Below, piece by piece: positions 25,638 through 35,766 of a stretch of 64,000 bases of DNA. The notes under the pieces are model-generated. The model was not told the origin of the DNA and did not search any database. It was given only the letters and a program-made list of their open reading frames with translations. Position numbers and translations under genes: made by a program. Position 1 is the stretch's first letter, and the number at the start of each line of letters is the position of its first letter. The DNA is from Parabacteroides merdae ATCC 43184 (GTDB lineage: Bacteria; Bacteroidota; Bacteroidia; Bacteroidales; Tannerellaceae): positions 124,001-188,000 of the forward strand of contig NZ_CP102286.1 of the NCBI RefSeq assembly GCF_025151215.1, read 5' to 3'.

Positions 25638-27656
25638 ATGAAAAAGACGATTTTATTTTTCTCAATTCTGTTGGCGTCGTGTGCAGGTAAGCAGACGCAA
25701 GAGATCCGGACAATGGAACGTTTGTCCACTGCATCTCATAATGATTACTATGTAAGTAACCGGGCTCCGTTGCAACCGTTGCAATTTATTAAGCTGCCCG
25801 CCGGAAGTATCGAGCCAGAAGGCTGGATCAGGCGGCAGATCGAATTACAGAAGGATGGACTTTGTGGTCATTTGGGGGAGATTAGTGCCTGGCTGCAAAA
25901 GGAAAACAATGCCTGGTTGAAAAACGGAGGTGAATGGGGGTGGGAAGAAGTGCCCTACTGGTTGCGAGGGTATGGTAACATGGCGTATGCCTTGAGAGAC
26001 GAGACTTTGTTGAAGGAAACGAAATTCTGGATAGAGGCCATCTTGTCAAGTCAGCGAGCGGATGGTAATTTCGGGCCGGTGCATTTGAATAACGGCAAGC
26101 AGGATTTTTGGCCGAACATGATCGTCCTTTGGATCATGCAATCTTATCATGAATATACGAACGATAACCGGGTGATTGACTTCATGACCCGCTATTGTCA
26201 TTATCTGCAAACGGTTCCTGATGACGCTTTCCTGTCGAGTTATTGGGAAAATAGCCGCGGGGGGGATAATCTTTGGAGTGTGGTTTGGCTGTATAACCGC
26301 ATGGGTGACGAGTCACTTCTTCGGTTGGCCGAAAAGATTCACAGGAATACGGCGGATTGGACAAAATCAACTCAGCTTCCTAACTGGCACAATGTGAATG
26401 TTGCCCAGTGTTTTCGCGAACCTGCCACTTATTTTCTGTTTACAAAAGATTCGGCGATGTTGGCTGCCAGCTATAATGTCCAGAGTTTGGTACGCCGTGC
26501 TTTCGGCCAAGTTCCTGGTGGAATGTTTGGGGCGGATGAGAATGCCCGTATCGGTTTCTTCGATCCTCGACAGGGTACGGAGACTTGTGGTTTTGTGGAG
26601 CAGATGGCTTCCGACGAGATCATGCTTTTGATCAGTGGCGATCCTTATTGGGCTGATCACCTCGAAGATGTTGCGTTCAACAGTTATCCAGCTTCTTTGA
26701 TGCCTGATTACCGGGCGCTTCGTTATCTGACTTGTCCGAATATGGCGATCAGCGATTCTCGCAATCATCATCCGGGATTGGATAATTCCGGTCCGTTCTT
26801 GGCCATGAACCCGTTCAGCAGTCGTTGCTGTCAGCACAATCATGGTTTCGGTTGGCCTTATTATGTCGAACATTTGGTGTTGGCAACGCCGGATAACGGG
26901 GTAGCCGCCGTTTTATACAATTCTTGTAAGGCAAATGTAAAGGTGGGCGATGGAACGGAAATCACCTTACGCGAACAGACGAATTATCCGTTTGAGGAAA
27001 TGACACGTTTTACGGTTGGAACGTCCGAAAACGTATCTTTCCCCTTCTATCTCCGCATCCCGTCCTGGTGTAAAAATGCTTCTGTCTTGATCAACGGAAA
27101 AAAACAGCAAACAAAGCTTGCTCCCGGAACATACGCTTGTATAGAACGGGAATGGAAAGATGGCGATGAGGTAGTCCTGAACCTTCCGATGGAATATGCC
27201 GTTCGTCAGTGGCAGGTAAATAAGAATAGTGTCAGTGTCGATTACGGTCCGCTAACCCTGTCCTTGAAAATAGAGGAAGAATACAAGCAAATGCCCAGCA
27301 CCGAGACTGCTGTTTGGGATTCCAAATGGCAGGAAGGAGCGGATGCCTCCGCATGGCCGACATTCGAGATTCTGCCTGCAAGCCCGTGGAATTATGCCTT
27401 GAGAGTCCAGTCACCTATCACGTTGCAACGCAGAAACTGGCCGTCGGACAACAATCCTTTCACTCTCTCTTCCGTCCCGATGGAATTTAAGGCTCAGGGA
27501 CGTTTGGTGCCGGAGTGGAAAATTGACGAATACGGATTATGCGGAGTCCTTCCATACGAAAACGCCCGCAAGTCCGACTGCCTGGATGAAATCACCTTGG
27601 TCCCTATGGGAGCGGCAAGGTTGAGGATTTCTGCTTTCCCAGTGGCAGAGCGGTGA
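25638..27656 (+). CDS. GH127-like (DUF1680) glycoside hydrolase lipoprotein
   Basis: I chose the ATG at 25638 because it gives a lipoprotein signal (KKTILFFSILLASC). The enzyme would then be 672 residues and surface- or periplasm-anchored. The (alpha/alpha)6 barrel of the GH127/146 clan is indicated by GWIRRQIELQKDGLCGHLGE, ENSRGGDNLWSVVWLYNRMG and two zinc/catalytic segments, TETCGFVEQM (Glu-x-Cys) and SSRCCQHNHGFGWPYYVEH (Cys-Cys). These parallel the Glu, Cys and Cys-Cys ligands of GH127 beta-L-arabinofuranosidases. It is more divergent than the enzyme at 33896-35749, so specificity may differ. It converges on the hybrid regulator gene. Confidence 0.8.
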   Translation: MKKTILFFSILLASCAGKQTQEIRTMERLSTASHNDYYVSNRAPLQPLQFIKLPAGSIEPEGWIRRQIELQKDGLCGHLGEISAWLQKENNAWLKNGGEWGWEEVPYWLRGYGNMAYALRDETLLKETKFWIEAILSSQRADGNFGPVHLNNGKQDFWPNMIVLWIMQSYHEYTNDNRVIDFMTRYCHYLQTVPDDAFLSSYWENSRGGDNLWSVVWLYNRMGDESLLRLAEKIHRNTADWTKSTQLPNWHNVNVAQCFREPATYFLFTKDSAMLAASYNVQSLVRRAFGQVPGGMFGADENARIGFFDPRQGTETCGFVEQMASDEIMLLISGDPYWADHLEDVAFNSYPASLMPDYRALRYLTCPNMAISDSRNHHPGLDNSGPFLAMNPFSSRCCQHNHGFGWPYYVEHLVLATPDNGVAAVLYNSCKANVKVGDGTEITLREQTNYPFEEMTRFTVGTSENVSFPFYLRIPSWCKNASVLINGKKQQTKLAPGTYACIEREWKDGDEVVLNLPMEYAVRQWQVNKNSVSVDYGPLTLSLKIEEEYKQMPSTETAVWDSKWQEGADASAWPTFEILPASPWNYALRVQSPITLQRRNWPSDNNPFTLSSVPMEFKAQGRLVPEWKIDEYGLCGVLPYENARKSDCLDEITLVPMGAARLRISAFPVAER

Positions 27657-27695
27657 GAATTAAAAAATAATGATCGGTCTCTATTTTTAATTCTC
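27655..27695. terminator. Bidirectional terminator between the GH127-like and hybrid regulator genes
   Basis: GAGAATTAAAAAATA (27655-27669) pairs with TATTTTTAATTCTC (27682-27695). It overlaps both convergent stop codons, and the A/T tracts provide a T-run in either direction. Confidence 0.7.
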
Positions 27696-30600
27696 AATTT
27701 TTAAGTGCTTCATATATTCTGATGGAGTCTTTCCGTACTGCTTCTGGAAGCAGGTGGAGAAGTAGGCAGGTGACGAAAAGCCGACTTGGAAAGCGATCTC
27801 GCTGATGCGGTTCTCTCCGTTCTGCATCAGCAGGATCGCCTTCTTTAAGCGGGCAATGCGGATGAAGTCGTTAGGAGAAAGACCGGACAGACCCTTAACT
27901 TTGCGGTAGAGGCTGGAAGTGCTCATTCCCATCGTATCGGCAAGCATCTCAACGGAGAGTGCTTCATTGCTGAGGTGTTCTTCCAAATAATCGTTCAGTT
28001 TGCGAAGGAAAATATCATCCACCTGCGAAACGGCGAGAGAGGCTACCGGGGCGAACGGCTTCTCCAAATAGGTTTTGTTCAGTAGCTTACGGCTTTTCAA
28101 AAGGTTGCCCACTTGGGCCGTCAGCAGTTCGATAGAGAACGGTTTCTCCATATAGGCATCGGCTCCAGAGTTCAGTCCCTTCAGGCGTGATTGCAGGTTG
28201 TGTTGTGCTGTCAGCAGGATAAACGGGATATGGCTGACATTGACATCGTTTTTCATTTCGTTGCAAAGTTCGAAGCCGTCCATGATCGGCATCATGACAT
28301 CGCTGATGATTAGGTTGACCGTGTTTTTACGGACCAGATCAAGAGCTACTTTCCCGTTTTCCGCTTCTAGCACTTGATATGTTTCCGCCAGTTCGCGGGC
28401 GATGAAATGGCGCATATCATTTTGGTCTTCGACAATTAAGATAACCGATTTGCCCGTTTCGGCCAATGTGACTATTTCCGCTTTCTCTTTTCCAGCAGTG
28501 GTCTGGAAACTGTCTTCCTGCTGTTCTGGGAGCATCAGGACAAACTGGTTCAAGCCGTCCGGCGTTTGTCGATAGAACAGTCTGCCGCAGTGGAATTCGG
28601 TCAAAGAGTGGGCCAGCGACAAACCGATACCGCTTCCTTGCTGGTTTTCTGTCTCTTTGAGGCGGTAGAACGGATTGAATATATTTTCGATTTCACTGTC
28701 GGGTATCAGATGCCCGTCGTTGGTGACGAGCAGGGTGAACATGCGCTCTTCACCTGAAGGAGGGAGTAATTCGAGCGATATCCGGCTGTCCGAGTACTTC
28801 AGTGCATTGCTGACCAGGTTGCTGACGATCTTCGAGAATGCTTCTCGGTCCAGACAGGCCTCGAAAGGTAGATCCGGCAGCTTGACTGTGAAATTCTTGT
28901 TTCCCTGTTCGAAAGCCGGACGGAACGGATGCAGGATCGTTTCCAGCCAGAGGACGACATCGGTCTTGACATAGTTCAGTTTGAACCCGCGGCTTTCCGT
29001 CTTGCGGAAGTCCAATAGTTGGTTACTTAGGTCTAACAGTCGCCCAGTGTTTTTCTCGATGATTCGTAGGTTCTCCTGTGTGGCGGGCGTTCCATCCCCT
29101 GAACGAAGGATTTTTTCCAGCGGGGCTTTTATCAGGGTAAGAGGTGTCCGTATTTCATGCGTGATAAAGGTAAAGAACTGTATTTTTGCATTATAAAGTT
29201 CTTTTTCCTTCTTACTTTCGAATATTTCACGGTTGATGCGGTGTTTTTCTTCCAGTTTGGCTTTTTTATAGTTATACCAGAGTACGATCAGCAGGCATAA
29301 GATCGTGAAATAAATGAGTAATGCCCATCCGGTAGCCCAGAATGGCGGTGTCACCGTGATCCGAAGAGTCGTCTCGTTATCTTGCCAAACCCCGCTGCTA
29401 TTGGTCGATTTTACCCGGAAAACATAGTCGCCGGGTGACAGGTTGGCAAAGGTCACGTCTTTATTCTGCTTCATATAGATCCAGTCTTTGTCACTCCCTT
29501 CCAAACGGTAGGCATACTGGATCGCGTCTGGAGATGTATAGCTCAATGCCACATACGAAAGGGTAAAAGTGGAGCGGTTATGCGGAAGTTTCAATTCTCC
29601 GTTTTTCATAATCTGGTTGACATTATATTTAGGGGCACCGATGCGGTCGTCCTGCACATCTATGCGAGTGATACATACCGACGGTGAATAAACATCCTCT
29701 TTGAAATCGCGCGGATTAAAGGCGATCATTCCGTTTATCGTTCCCATATACATGGTCCCATCCGGCATCTTGTAGGCAGAACAATAGTTGAATTGCGTTT
29801 CGGGCAAGCCATCCGTGTACGAGAAAGTCTTCATCACATATGTTTCCGGGTTAAAACGAACCAGCCCGTTGGCCGTTGCAATCCAGAAAAGATGTTCGTC
29901 GTCTTCTAAAATACGGTGTACGATATTGCTGGGCAGTCCGTTTTCAACCGTGATGCGGTTGAATGAATCCGATATCTCGTTGTAGAGGGAGAAACCATAG
30001 GTCGTTGCCACCCAAATCCGTTTTTTCGAATCTTCGAATATGGATGTCACGTTGTTGTCGCCGATGGTCTGTGACCGCTCGCGGTTGGATGTATAGTGCG
30101 CTAACTTCTTGTCAGTTTTAGAATAGCGATAAGCGCCGGAGGTGGTCGCAACCCAGATATCCCCTTTGCTGTCTTTGTAGATTTGACGTACCATCGACTT
30201 AATCTCTGTTTTCCAAGGGGTGAAACATTCTTCTTTTTTATGGAAGAGGACAAGCCCTTCGGAGGTCCCGATCAGGATTTCGTCTTCGGAGAGTTTGCAA
30301 AAGCAGAGTATGAAGTCTGCCGGAAGCAGGTTGTCGGTATTGTTCCGGGTATATCGTTTGATGATTTTCCCGGAAGGGATGTCCAGAAGGTCGATTCCGG
30401 TGTTGAATGTCCCTACCCACAACCGGCTGCCGTCGGCAAGCAGGCCGTGGATATTGGTTGCCGAAAGCGGGTGGACTGGGTTGGTACGGGAGAAGTTCGT
30501 GATCTTGCCGGTAGTCGGGTTATAGCGGTTGATCCCGTTATCTTCCGTTCCTAACCAGAGGTTGCCGTATCGGTCCGGACAGATTTCACGTACGGCATTT

Positions 30601-31640
30601 CCCGGCATTCCCGGATGGGTTTTCCCTCCGATAAAATATTTAAACGGGACATATTCTTTGGGCAGGTAGTTGATTCCTCCGAAAAAGGTGGTAACCCATA
30701 TCCCTCCTTCACGGTCTTTTGTGATCGAATAGGCTGCATTGTCGGAGATCGTATATTCGTTTGTCAACGATTTTTGCAGGTGCGTGATGCTCCGGTCTGC
30801 CATATTCAGGATGTAGACACCGGACTCGGATGCGATCCAGTACGTATTCTCACTACACTGCTTGATGTCGCGAACCTGTATATCTGGGATGACTGTTTCC
30901 GTTTTCCGGTTGTGCCGGTCGTAAAACTTGAGTCCTGCCCGGTCTGTCCCGACCAGTATTCCCCAATCCGGCACGAGGCAAAGCTTGGTGAGGTTGATCG
31001 GATTTTCTTTTTCCTTTTCAGTCAGTATCGGGATACGGGCGAATTTGTCTGCCTCCGGTTTGTAGAAAAACAGGTCGCTGCGTCCGGCGAGGATCGGCTC
31101 GCTCTCTTCGTTCATCGTGATGTCTATCATGCTTATCTGCTCCCCTTCGGGGTAGAAATGCGGACTGCTTTCGCCTGAAAGGGCATAGCGGGCGATCCGG
31201 TTGTAGCTCATCAGCCACAAATTCCCTTTTTTATCTTCTCTGATTTGTTGGAAATATTCTGGGGCGTTGTTGCTGTCGGAAAAGGTCAGGGGATGGAAAG
31301 CATCTGTTTGATAGTCGTAATAGCAGGTGTGGGAATAGGTGCAGACCCATATCCTACCGGTCGAATCTTCGAAAAGGCTGATGATCCTGTCGTTCGGCAG
31401 ACTTTCCGGCTCGTACGAGTTGTAGCGGTATATCCGGAACTGATGTCCGTCGAAACGGTTCAATCCGTCGTCCGTCCCGAACCACATGAATCCTTTTTTA
31501 TCCTGTAGGGCACAATAAACCGTGTTGTGCGACAATCCCTGTTTGTTGGTATAGTGGCGGAAATAAAGGTCGTGCGACCAGCCGGACCGGGGGAGGAGGA
31601 GCGAAAGCGTGCCCAGTAGAATGATAAGGAATGTTCTCAT
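27687..31640 (-). CDS. Hybrid two-component system regulator (HTCS)
   Basis: A single-chain sensor, kinase and activator typical of Bacteroidetes PULs. I use the ATG at 31640, which gives a signal peptide (RTFLIILLGTLSLLLPRSG) and 1317 residues. Order: two seven-bladed Reg_prop propellers (repeats such as GFMWFGTDDGLNRFDG, GNLWLGTEDNGINRYNP), a Y_Y_Y domain (YAYRLEGSDKDWIYM), a membrane segment (WALLIYFTILCLLIVLWY), HisKA with phosphoacceptor His in FFTFITHEIRTPLTLIKAPL, HATPase (GSGIGLSLAHSL), a receiver with phosphoacceptor Asp in IISDVMMPIMDGFEL, and an AraC-type DNA-binding domain. It presumably binds an oligosaccharide in the periplasm and activates nearby glycosidase genes, although PUL 1 also has its own ECF sigma pair. 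Confidence 0.95.
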   Translation of the reverse strand: MRTFLIILLGTLSLLLPRSGWSHDLYFRHYTNKQGLSHNTVYCALQDKKGFMWFGTDDGLNRFDGHQFRIYRYNSYEPESLPNDRIISLFEDSTGRIWVCTYSHTCYYDYQTDAFHPLTFSDSNNAPEYFQQIREDKKGNLWLMSYNRIARYALSGESSPHFYPEGEQISMIDITMNEESEPILAGRSDLFFYKPEADKFARIPILTEKEKENPINLTKLCLVPDWGILVGTDRAGLKFYDRHNRKTETVIPDIQVRDIKQCSENTYWIASESGVYILNMADRSITHLQKSLTNEYTISDNAAYSITKDREGGIWVTTFFGGINYLPKEYVPFKYFIGGKTHPGMPGNAVREICPDRYGNLWLGTEDNGINRYNPTTGKITNFSRTNPVHPLSATNIHGLLADGSRLWVGTFNTGIDLLDIPSGKIIKRYTRNNTDNLLPADFILCFCKLSEDEILIGTSEGLVLFHKKEECFTPWKTEIKSMVRQIYKDSKGDIWVATTSGAYRYSKTDKKLAHYTSNRERSQTIGDNNVTSIFEDSKKRIWVATTYGFSLYNEISDSFNRITVENGLPSNIVHRILEDDEHLFWIATANGLVRFNPETYVMKTFSYTDGLPETQFNYCSAYKMPDGTMYMGTINGMIAFNPRDFKEDVYSPSVCITRIDVQDDRIGAPKYNVNQIMKNGELKLPHNRSTFTLSYVALSYTSPDAIQYAYRLEGSDKDWIYMKQNKDVTFANLSPGDYVFRVKSTNSSGVWQDNETTLRITVTPPFWATGWALLIYFTILCLLIVLWYNYKKAKLEEKHRINREIFESKKEKELYNAKIQFFTFITHEIRTPLTLIKAPLEKILRSGDGTPATQENLRIIEKNTGRLLDLSNQLLDFRKTESRGFKLNYVKTDVVLWLETILHPFRPAFEQGNKNFTVKLPDLPFEACLDREAFSKIVSNLVSNALKYSDSRISLELLPPSGEERMFTLLVTNDGHLIPDSEIENIFNPFYRLKETENQQGSGIGLSLAHSLTEFHCGRLFYRQTPDGLNQFVLMLPEQQEDSFQTTAGKEKAEIVTLAETGKSVILIVEDQNDMRHFIARELAETYQVLEAENGKVALDLVRKNTVNLIISDVMMPIMDGFELCNEMKNDVNVSHIPFILLTAQHNLQSRLKGLNSGADAYMEKPFSIELLTAQVGNLLKSRKLLNKTYLEKPFAPVASLAVSQVDDIFLRKLNDYLEEHLSNEALSVEMLADTMGMSTSSLYRKVKGLSGLSPNDFIRIARLKKAILLMQNGENRISEIAFQVGFSSPAYFSTCFQKQYGKTPSEYMKHLKIEN

Positions 31641-31668
31641 GCCCTGCGAGTGTTTTTTTTGTAAAGTA

Positions 31669-31676
31669 CAAATGTA
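31669..31676 (-). promoter_or_regulatory. Probable promoter -7 element of the HTCS gene
   Basis: TACATTTG on the minus strand lies about 30 nt before the chosen HTCS start, which also supports the shorter protein start at 31640. Confidence 0.55.
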
Positions 31677-31791
31677 AAGGAATTTTGCAAAACACTCAAT
31701 ATCGAGGTACAAATTCGGTTTATGGGTGGTAGTAACTTGGCGTCGTAAATAGTTCAATGCGGCAAACGTAGGGGACTTTCGGTACGATCCG

Positions 31792-31823
31792 TCCCGCCCT
31801 GTCCGGACGGACGTGGGGCGGGA
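31792..31823. repeat. GC-rich inverted repeat (REP-like or terminator stem)
   Basis: TCCCGCCC (31792-31799) pairs with GGGCGGGA (31816-31823). The intervening 16 nt contain a further GTCC/GGAC pairing. It lies between the end of the GH127-like gene and the HTCS promoter. There is no T-run, so it is not a standard terminator. The GGGCGGG arms recall the palindrome in the RAYT pseudogene. Confidence 0.55.
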
Positions 31824-31835
31824 TGGAGAGCCGGA

Positions 31836-33875
31836 TCATCTTACCGGAAATTCCGTAATCCGGAGGGTCGTGCATCCGTAAGGGATCAGTTCGATCGTCT
31901 CCTCGTCGCCAAAGTCTTTGCCTTGCTGCGTGTAGTAGGGTACCGGACCTGCCGAGCCTCTGACTTGCGTCCAGCCGTTCAGTCGCATTGCCTTCGTTTT
32001 GATGCGTATGGGGGCGTTCTCGACATTCCATGGATAGGGGGTGGTAATGTCTGATTTTTCTACCGTGAAAGCATCCTTGATCCGGTCGGGCGAGAAGGAA
32101 CGGGCCGGCAGGGCGTAGTTCCAGGGACTGTCAGACGTCACCTCGTAATACCATTTGCCGTACACGTCGGACTTATCGCTTTCAAACGCTTTCTTTTCCC
32201 ATTTCTCGTTCATCTTCAGGGCATAGACCAGCGGTCCCCGTTCGACAACAGCGCTGTTTTCATACCAGCGGCTGACGGTCACCTCCATCGGCAGTTCGAG
32301 GGATAGGATATCGCCCTCTTTCCATTCCCGGTTGATACGTGTGACGGTTCCGGGATAGGCATCGACCGTCAGCGGTTTGCCGTTGAGCTTGACCACCGGT
32401 TGCTTGCACCAGCCCGGTATGCGCAGGTGGAAGGGGAAGAAGACCTTTTTCACTTTCTTGTCCGTAAACGAAACATGGTAGCGTACTGTCTCCTCGAAAG
32501 GATAGGCCGTTTCCTCTTTCAGGTTCACCTCGATTCCTCCTGCCACTCGTGCCGTTACTTGCGAGGGGGCGAAGAGCAGGGAGGCGAGTCCGTTGTCGGC
32601 AGTCGCGTACCAGAGGTTCTGGACGAATTTGGGCCAGCCTTGGTGAAGATTGGACGTGCAACAGGGATAGCCGGTCAGCTCGCCGAAAAGCAGGTCGGTG
32701 TCGTCGTGCGGGGTGGAGAACTCCCTCCACTCGCGGGTGACGGCGATCTGGTTGGTCTGCTGGTAATACTGGCGGGCGGAGTAGTCGTCGGTCACTTGAG
32801 TGGGCAAGGCGTTGTATGCCACGCGCTCCAGGTAGTCGGCCCATTGCATGTCCCCTGTGACCTCCAGTATCGTTTCCAGTGAGTACATCATCTCTACGGC
32901 GGTACAGAGCTCTGAGCCTGTCGTCGGTTTGCCGAAGCGCAGCAGTTCGTCTCCTCCCCAAAGGCCGGTAGGCAATCCGATGGTGTGACGGATGTCGTTG
33001 ACCGCTTGGCGGGTGGCTTGGATTTGCTTGGAGTCTTTGCCTTGCTGGTAATAAACGATCGGTTCCTTGAAACCTTGTGCGAGGTTCACACAGTGCAGGC
33101 TGTGTTGGCGTCTGAGATGATTTTGATTTAAAAAGATATCTGTCCAGTTGAACGTCTGTTTATGGATTAACTCGCCTAAATCCAACAGGAATTTGTCGCC
33201 GGTGATGTTGTACAGCCAATAGACGACCATCAGGTTATCCCCTCCGCGCTGTTCGCCCCAGAAGGTCCATTTGCCTAACGGGTTTTTGGGCAGTTCGTCC
33301 AGTTGGTATCGGAAATATCGGGTCATGAAGTCGATCACGCGCCGGTCCTGCGTAGCCGTGTAGTATTGTTGCATGACTTTCAGCATGACCATTTTGGGCC
33401 ACCAGTCTTGCGCGTTGTTGCGTTGCAGACCGGGTTCGTAGTCGCGGTCGGTATCGGGGCCGAAGTAGCCGTTGGGCTTTTGTGATGCCAAGGTCCATTC
33501 GATCCAAGGTTGTACCTTTTCGATCAGGGCTTGGTCGTTCAGGAGATAAGCCAACGGCAGAAGTCCGTCGATCCAGTACGGACCCCGTTCCCACACGTCA
33601 CCGTCACCGCCGAGCCATCCGTTTCGGGGACCCATTACTTTCGTGTAGACCTTATCCAAGTGGCCGGTCATTCCGTCGCGCATACGGGTCAGTTGGTCGT
33701 GCATCCACCCTTCGGCGCGGATGGTTCCGAGAGGCAGTTGGATGTAGTCTTTTTGCAAGAGCGGGTGTCGGTTGTTCCGGTAACTTTCGGCTGCGGGTTC
33801 TTCGCCGGCGGCCGAGACAGTCGCCACCGTGAGGGTGGCGACTGCTGTCAGGAAAATTTTTTTCAATTTGTTCAT
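31836..33875 (-). CDS. GH127-like (DUF1680) glycoside hydrolase, secreted
   Basis: A 679-residue protein with an N-terminal signal peptide (KKIFLTAVATLTVATVSAAG). The clan motifs parallel those of the enzyme at 25638: GWMHDQLTRMRDGMTGHLDK, EQRGGDNLMVVYWLYN, GSELCTAVEMMYSLE (Glu-x-Cys) and ELTGYPCCTSNLHQGWPKF (Cys-Cys). The C-terminal half is the beta-sandwich (FPFHLRIPGWCKQPVVKLNG). Probable action is on arabinofuranosyl linkages, inferred from the clan. It starts 20 nt after the stop of the GH127 gene, so the two are co-transcribed. Confidence 0.85.
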   Translation of the reverse strand: MNKLKKIFLTAVATLTVATVSAAGEEPAAESYRNNRHPLLQKDYIQLPLGTIRAEGWMHDQLTRMRDGMTGHLDKVYTKVMGPRNGWLGGDGDVWERGPYWIDGLLPLAYLLNDQALIEKVQPWIEWTLASQKPNGYFGPDTDRDYEPGLQRNNAQDWWPKMVMLKVMQQYYTATQDRRVIDFMTRYFRYQLDELPKNPLGKWTFWGEQRGGDNLMVVYWLYNITGDKFLLDLGELIHKQTFNWTDIFLNQNHLRRQHSLHCVNLAQGFKEPIVYYQQGKDSKQIQATRQAVNDIRHTIGLPTGLWGGDELLRFGKPTTGSELCTAVEMMYSLETILEVTGDMQWADYLERVAYNALPTQVTDDYSARQYYQQTNQIAVTREWREFSTPHDDTDLLFGELTGYPCCTSNLHQGWPKFVQNLWYATADNGLASLLFAPSQVTARVAGGIEVNLKEETAYPFEETVRYHVSFTDKKVKKVFFPFHLRIPGWCKQPVVKLNGKPLTVDAYPGTVTRINREWKEGDILSLELPMEVTVSRWYENSAVVERGPLVYALKMNEKWEKKAFESDKSDVYGKWYYEVTSDSPWNYALPARSFSPDRIKDAFTVEKSDITTPYPWNVENAPIRIKTKAMRLNGWTQVRGSAGPVPYYTQQGKDFGDEETIELIPYGCTTLRITEFPVR

Positions 33876-33895
33876 GGTGATAGGATGATGTTATG

Positions 33896-35749
33896 TTATT
33901 CTTGATAATCGATCCATACTTTCATCTTGCCTGCTTTGCGGTTGTCCCAGGCATAGTAAGGAATGAAATGTAGTGTTTGTCCATTCGATATGGCTTTGAT
34001 TGAGCGGATGCCACCCAGGTTGTCCGGTTCGTCTTTGACCTCGAATGAGGAGGTGGGCGTCAGTGCGAGGTCGGCAAAGTCTTTCGCGTTGTCCGTCTCT
34101 TCGAGGCAGTAGACCAGCGGTCCGCGTTGCAGGGCGCGCTTGCCCGTGTTTTGCCGCACGCGCGGGTCGGCTGATACTTTTTCGACCGGCATGTCCATGT
34201 TGAGCACGATCAAGTCGCCGGTTTTCCATTCCTTGATGACGGTATATCCCTTGTCGGTCGTACTGTCGACTTTGTTCCCGTTGACCGACAGGGTGTATGA
34301 CTTGCACCATCCGGGGATACGGATGCGCAACTCCTTGCCGAGCGGTTGTTCGGAGGTGACGGTCAGCTTGACCAGCCCGTCCCAAGGGTAGTCCGTTTCT
34401 TGTTTCATGACGACCTTTTTCCCGTCGATCGTGACTTCGGTGGTGTTTCCGATGAAGAGGTTTACCCACAAGGCCTTGTCCGATGTCCCATAGATATAGT
34501 TCCCGATGGAAGGCAGGAAGCGCGAGATCTGGCTCGGACAGCAGGCGCACCCGTACCAGGCCTGGCGGTGATGGTCTCCGTTCGATTCCAGCGGATTGAC
34601 GTAGAAGAAGCGGTCTCCAGCCAGTGAGACGCCAGCTAGCGCACCGTTGTACATGGAACGTTCCAGTACGTCTATGTATTTCGAATCGCCTGTGAACTGG
34701 TTCATGCGTTGGTTCCAGTAGACCATCCCGACGGAAGCGCATGTCTCGCAGTAGGCATCGAGGTTCGGCAGGTCATAGTCTTCGGTAAAGCCTTCGTTGT
34801 GCCGTGAAGAGCCGATCCCGCCGGTCACGTACATGTTACGTAGTACTACGTCGTCCCAGAGGCGGTTCAAAGCCTCGACATAAGCGGTGTCTTTTTTCAA
34901 GGCTGCCACATCGGCCATCCCGCAGTACAGGTACATGCAACGGACGGCATGCCCCGAAATGTCGGTCAGTTCTCTTACCGGGATAACATCCTGGTAGTAG
35001 GCTGGGTCCCATTTCCCTTCGCCACCCATGCTCCCGTGTCCGTGTCCGCGTTCTTCGAGCAGCCAGTTGGCGAAGTCGAGATATTTTTCCTGACCGGTTG
35101 TCCGGTATATTTTCACCAAAGCCAATTCGATCTCCTCATGTCCCGGCACCCAATGGCGCTTGCCGGGACCGAACAGTTCCATCATGTGGTCTGCCATACG
35201 GATGCTCACATCGAGCAGTTTCCGTTTTCCGGTTGCCTGGTAATAGGCGACGGCGGCTTCCATCATGTGGCCGGCACAATACATCTCGTGCTTGTCCATG
35301 TTGTTCCAACGTTTGTCTTGTCCGGTCAGTGTGTAGAATGTATTGATATATCCGTCCGGTTGTTGGGCTGCCGCGATCTTGTCGATCCATTCGTCCGCTT
35401 TCTTTTCCAGTTCGGGGTCCGGGTTGTTGATCAGGCTGTAGGCGATACCTTCCAACGCTTTATATACGTCCGAATCGTCGAAGAAGATACCGGAATGCTT
35501 CCCTGTCCCTCTGGCTGCATTTTCAAAATTTTGCATTCTTCCGGTTTGGTTCTCTATTTGGTCGATACAGACAGGGAGTGTAGCCGATGTGTGCTTGGCG
35601 AGACGTGGCGACCAGAAGTTGTCCCGGATGTGCACGTGCGAGAAGTCTATCTGGTCGATTATTTTCAAAGGCGGGGTTTCTATTTGGTCTTGTCCGCCGC
35701 ATCCCCATAGTGCCATACAGGCAAAGAGTAGTACAAAATACTGTTTCAT
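33896..35749 (-). CDS. GH127 beta-L-arabinofuranosidase, lipoprotein
   Basis: The ATG at 35749 gives a lipoprotein signal (MKQYFVLLFACMALWGC) and 617 residues. The key site residues of characterized GH127 enzymes are present: YCETCASVGMVYW (E335 and C337) and WYGCACCPSQISRF (C403-C404). Spacing is close to that of Bifidobacterium HypBA1 (E338, C340, C417, C418), where a zinc-bound cysteine acts as nucleophile. The N-terminal DNFWSPRLAKH and HVPGHEEIELALV-like segments also fit. It should remove beta-L-arabinofuranose from extensin- or arabinan-type glycans. It lies 17 nt after the MGH1-like gene stop. Confidence 0.93.
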   Translation of the reverse strand: MKQYFVLLFACMALWGCGGQDQIETPPLKIIDQIDFSHVHIRDNFWSPRLAKHTSATLPVCIDQIENQTGRMQNFENAARGTGKHSGIFFDDSDVYKALEGIAYSLINNPDPELEKKADEWIDKIAAAQQPDGYINTFYTLTGQDKRWNNMDKHEMYCAGHMMEAAVAYYQATGKRKLLDVSIRMADHMMELFGPGKRHWVPGHEEIELALVKIYRTTGQEKYLDFANWLLEERGHGHGSMGGEGKWDPAYYQDVIPVRELTDISGHAVRCMYLYCGMADVAALKKDTAYVEALNRLWDDVVLRNMYVTGGIGSSRHNEGFTEDYDLPNLDAYCETCASVGMVYWNQRMNQFTGDSKYIDVLERSMYNGALAGVSLAGDRFFYVNPLESNGDHHRQAWYGCACCPSQISRFLPSIGNYIYGTSDKALWVNLFIGNTTEVTIDGKKVVMKQETDYPWDGLVKLTVTSEQPLGKELRIRIPGWCKSYTLSVNGNKVDSTTDKGYTVIKEWKTGDLIVLNMDMPVEKVSADPRVRQNTGKRALQRGPLVYCLEETDNAKDFADLALTPTSSFEVKDEPDNLGGIRSIKAISNGQTLHFIPYYAWDNRKAGKMKVWIDYQE

Positions 35750-35766
35750 GGTTTTAAAATTTAATG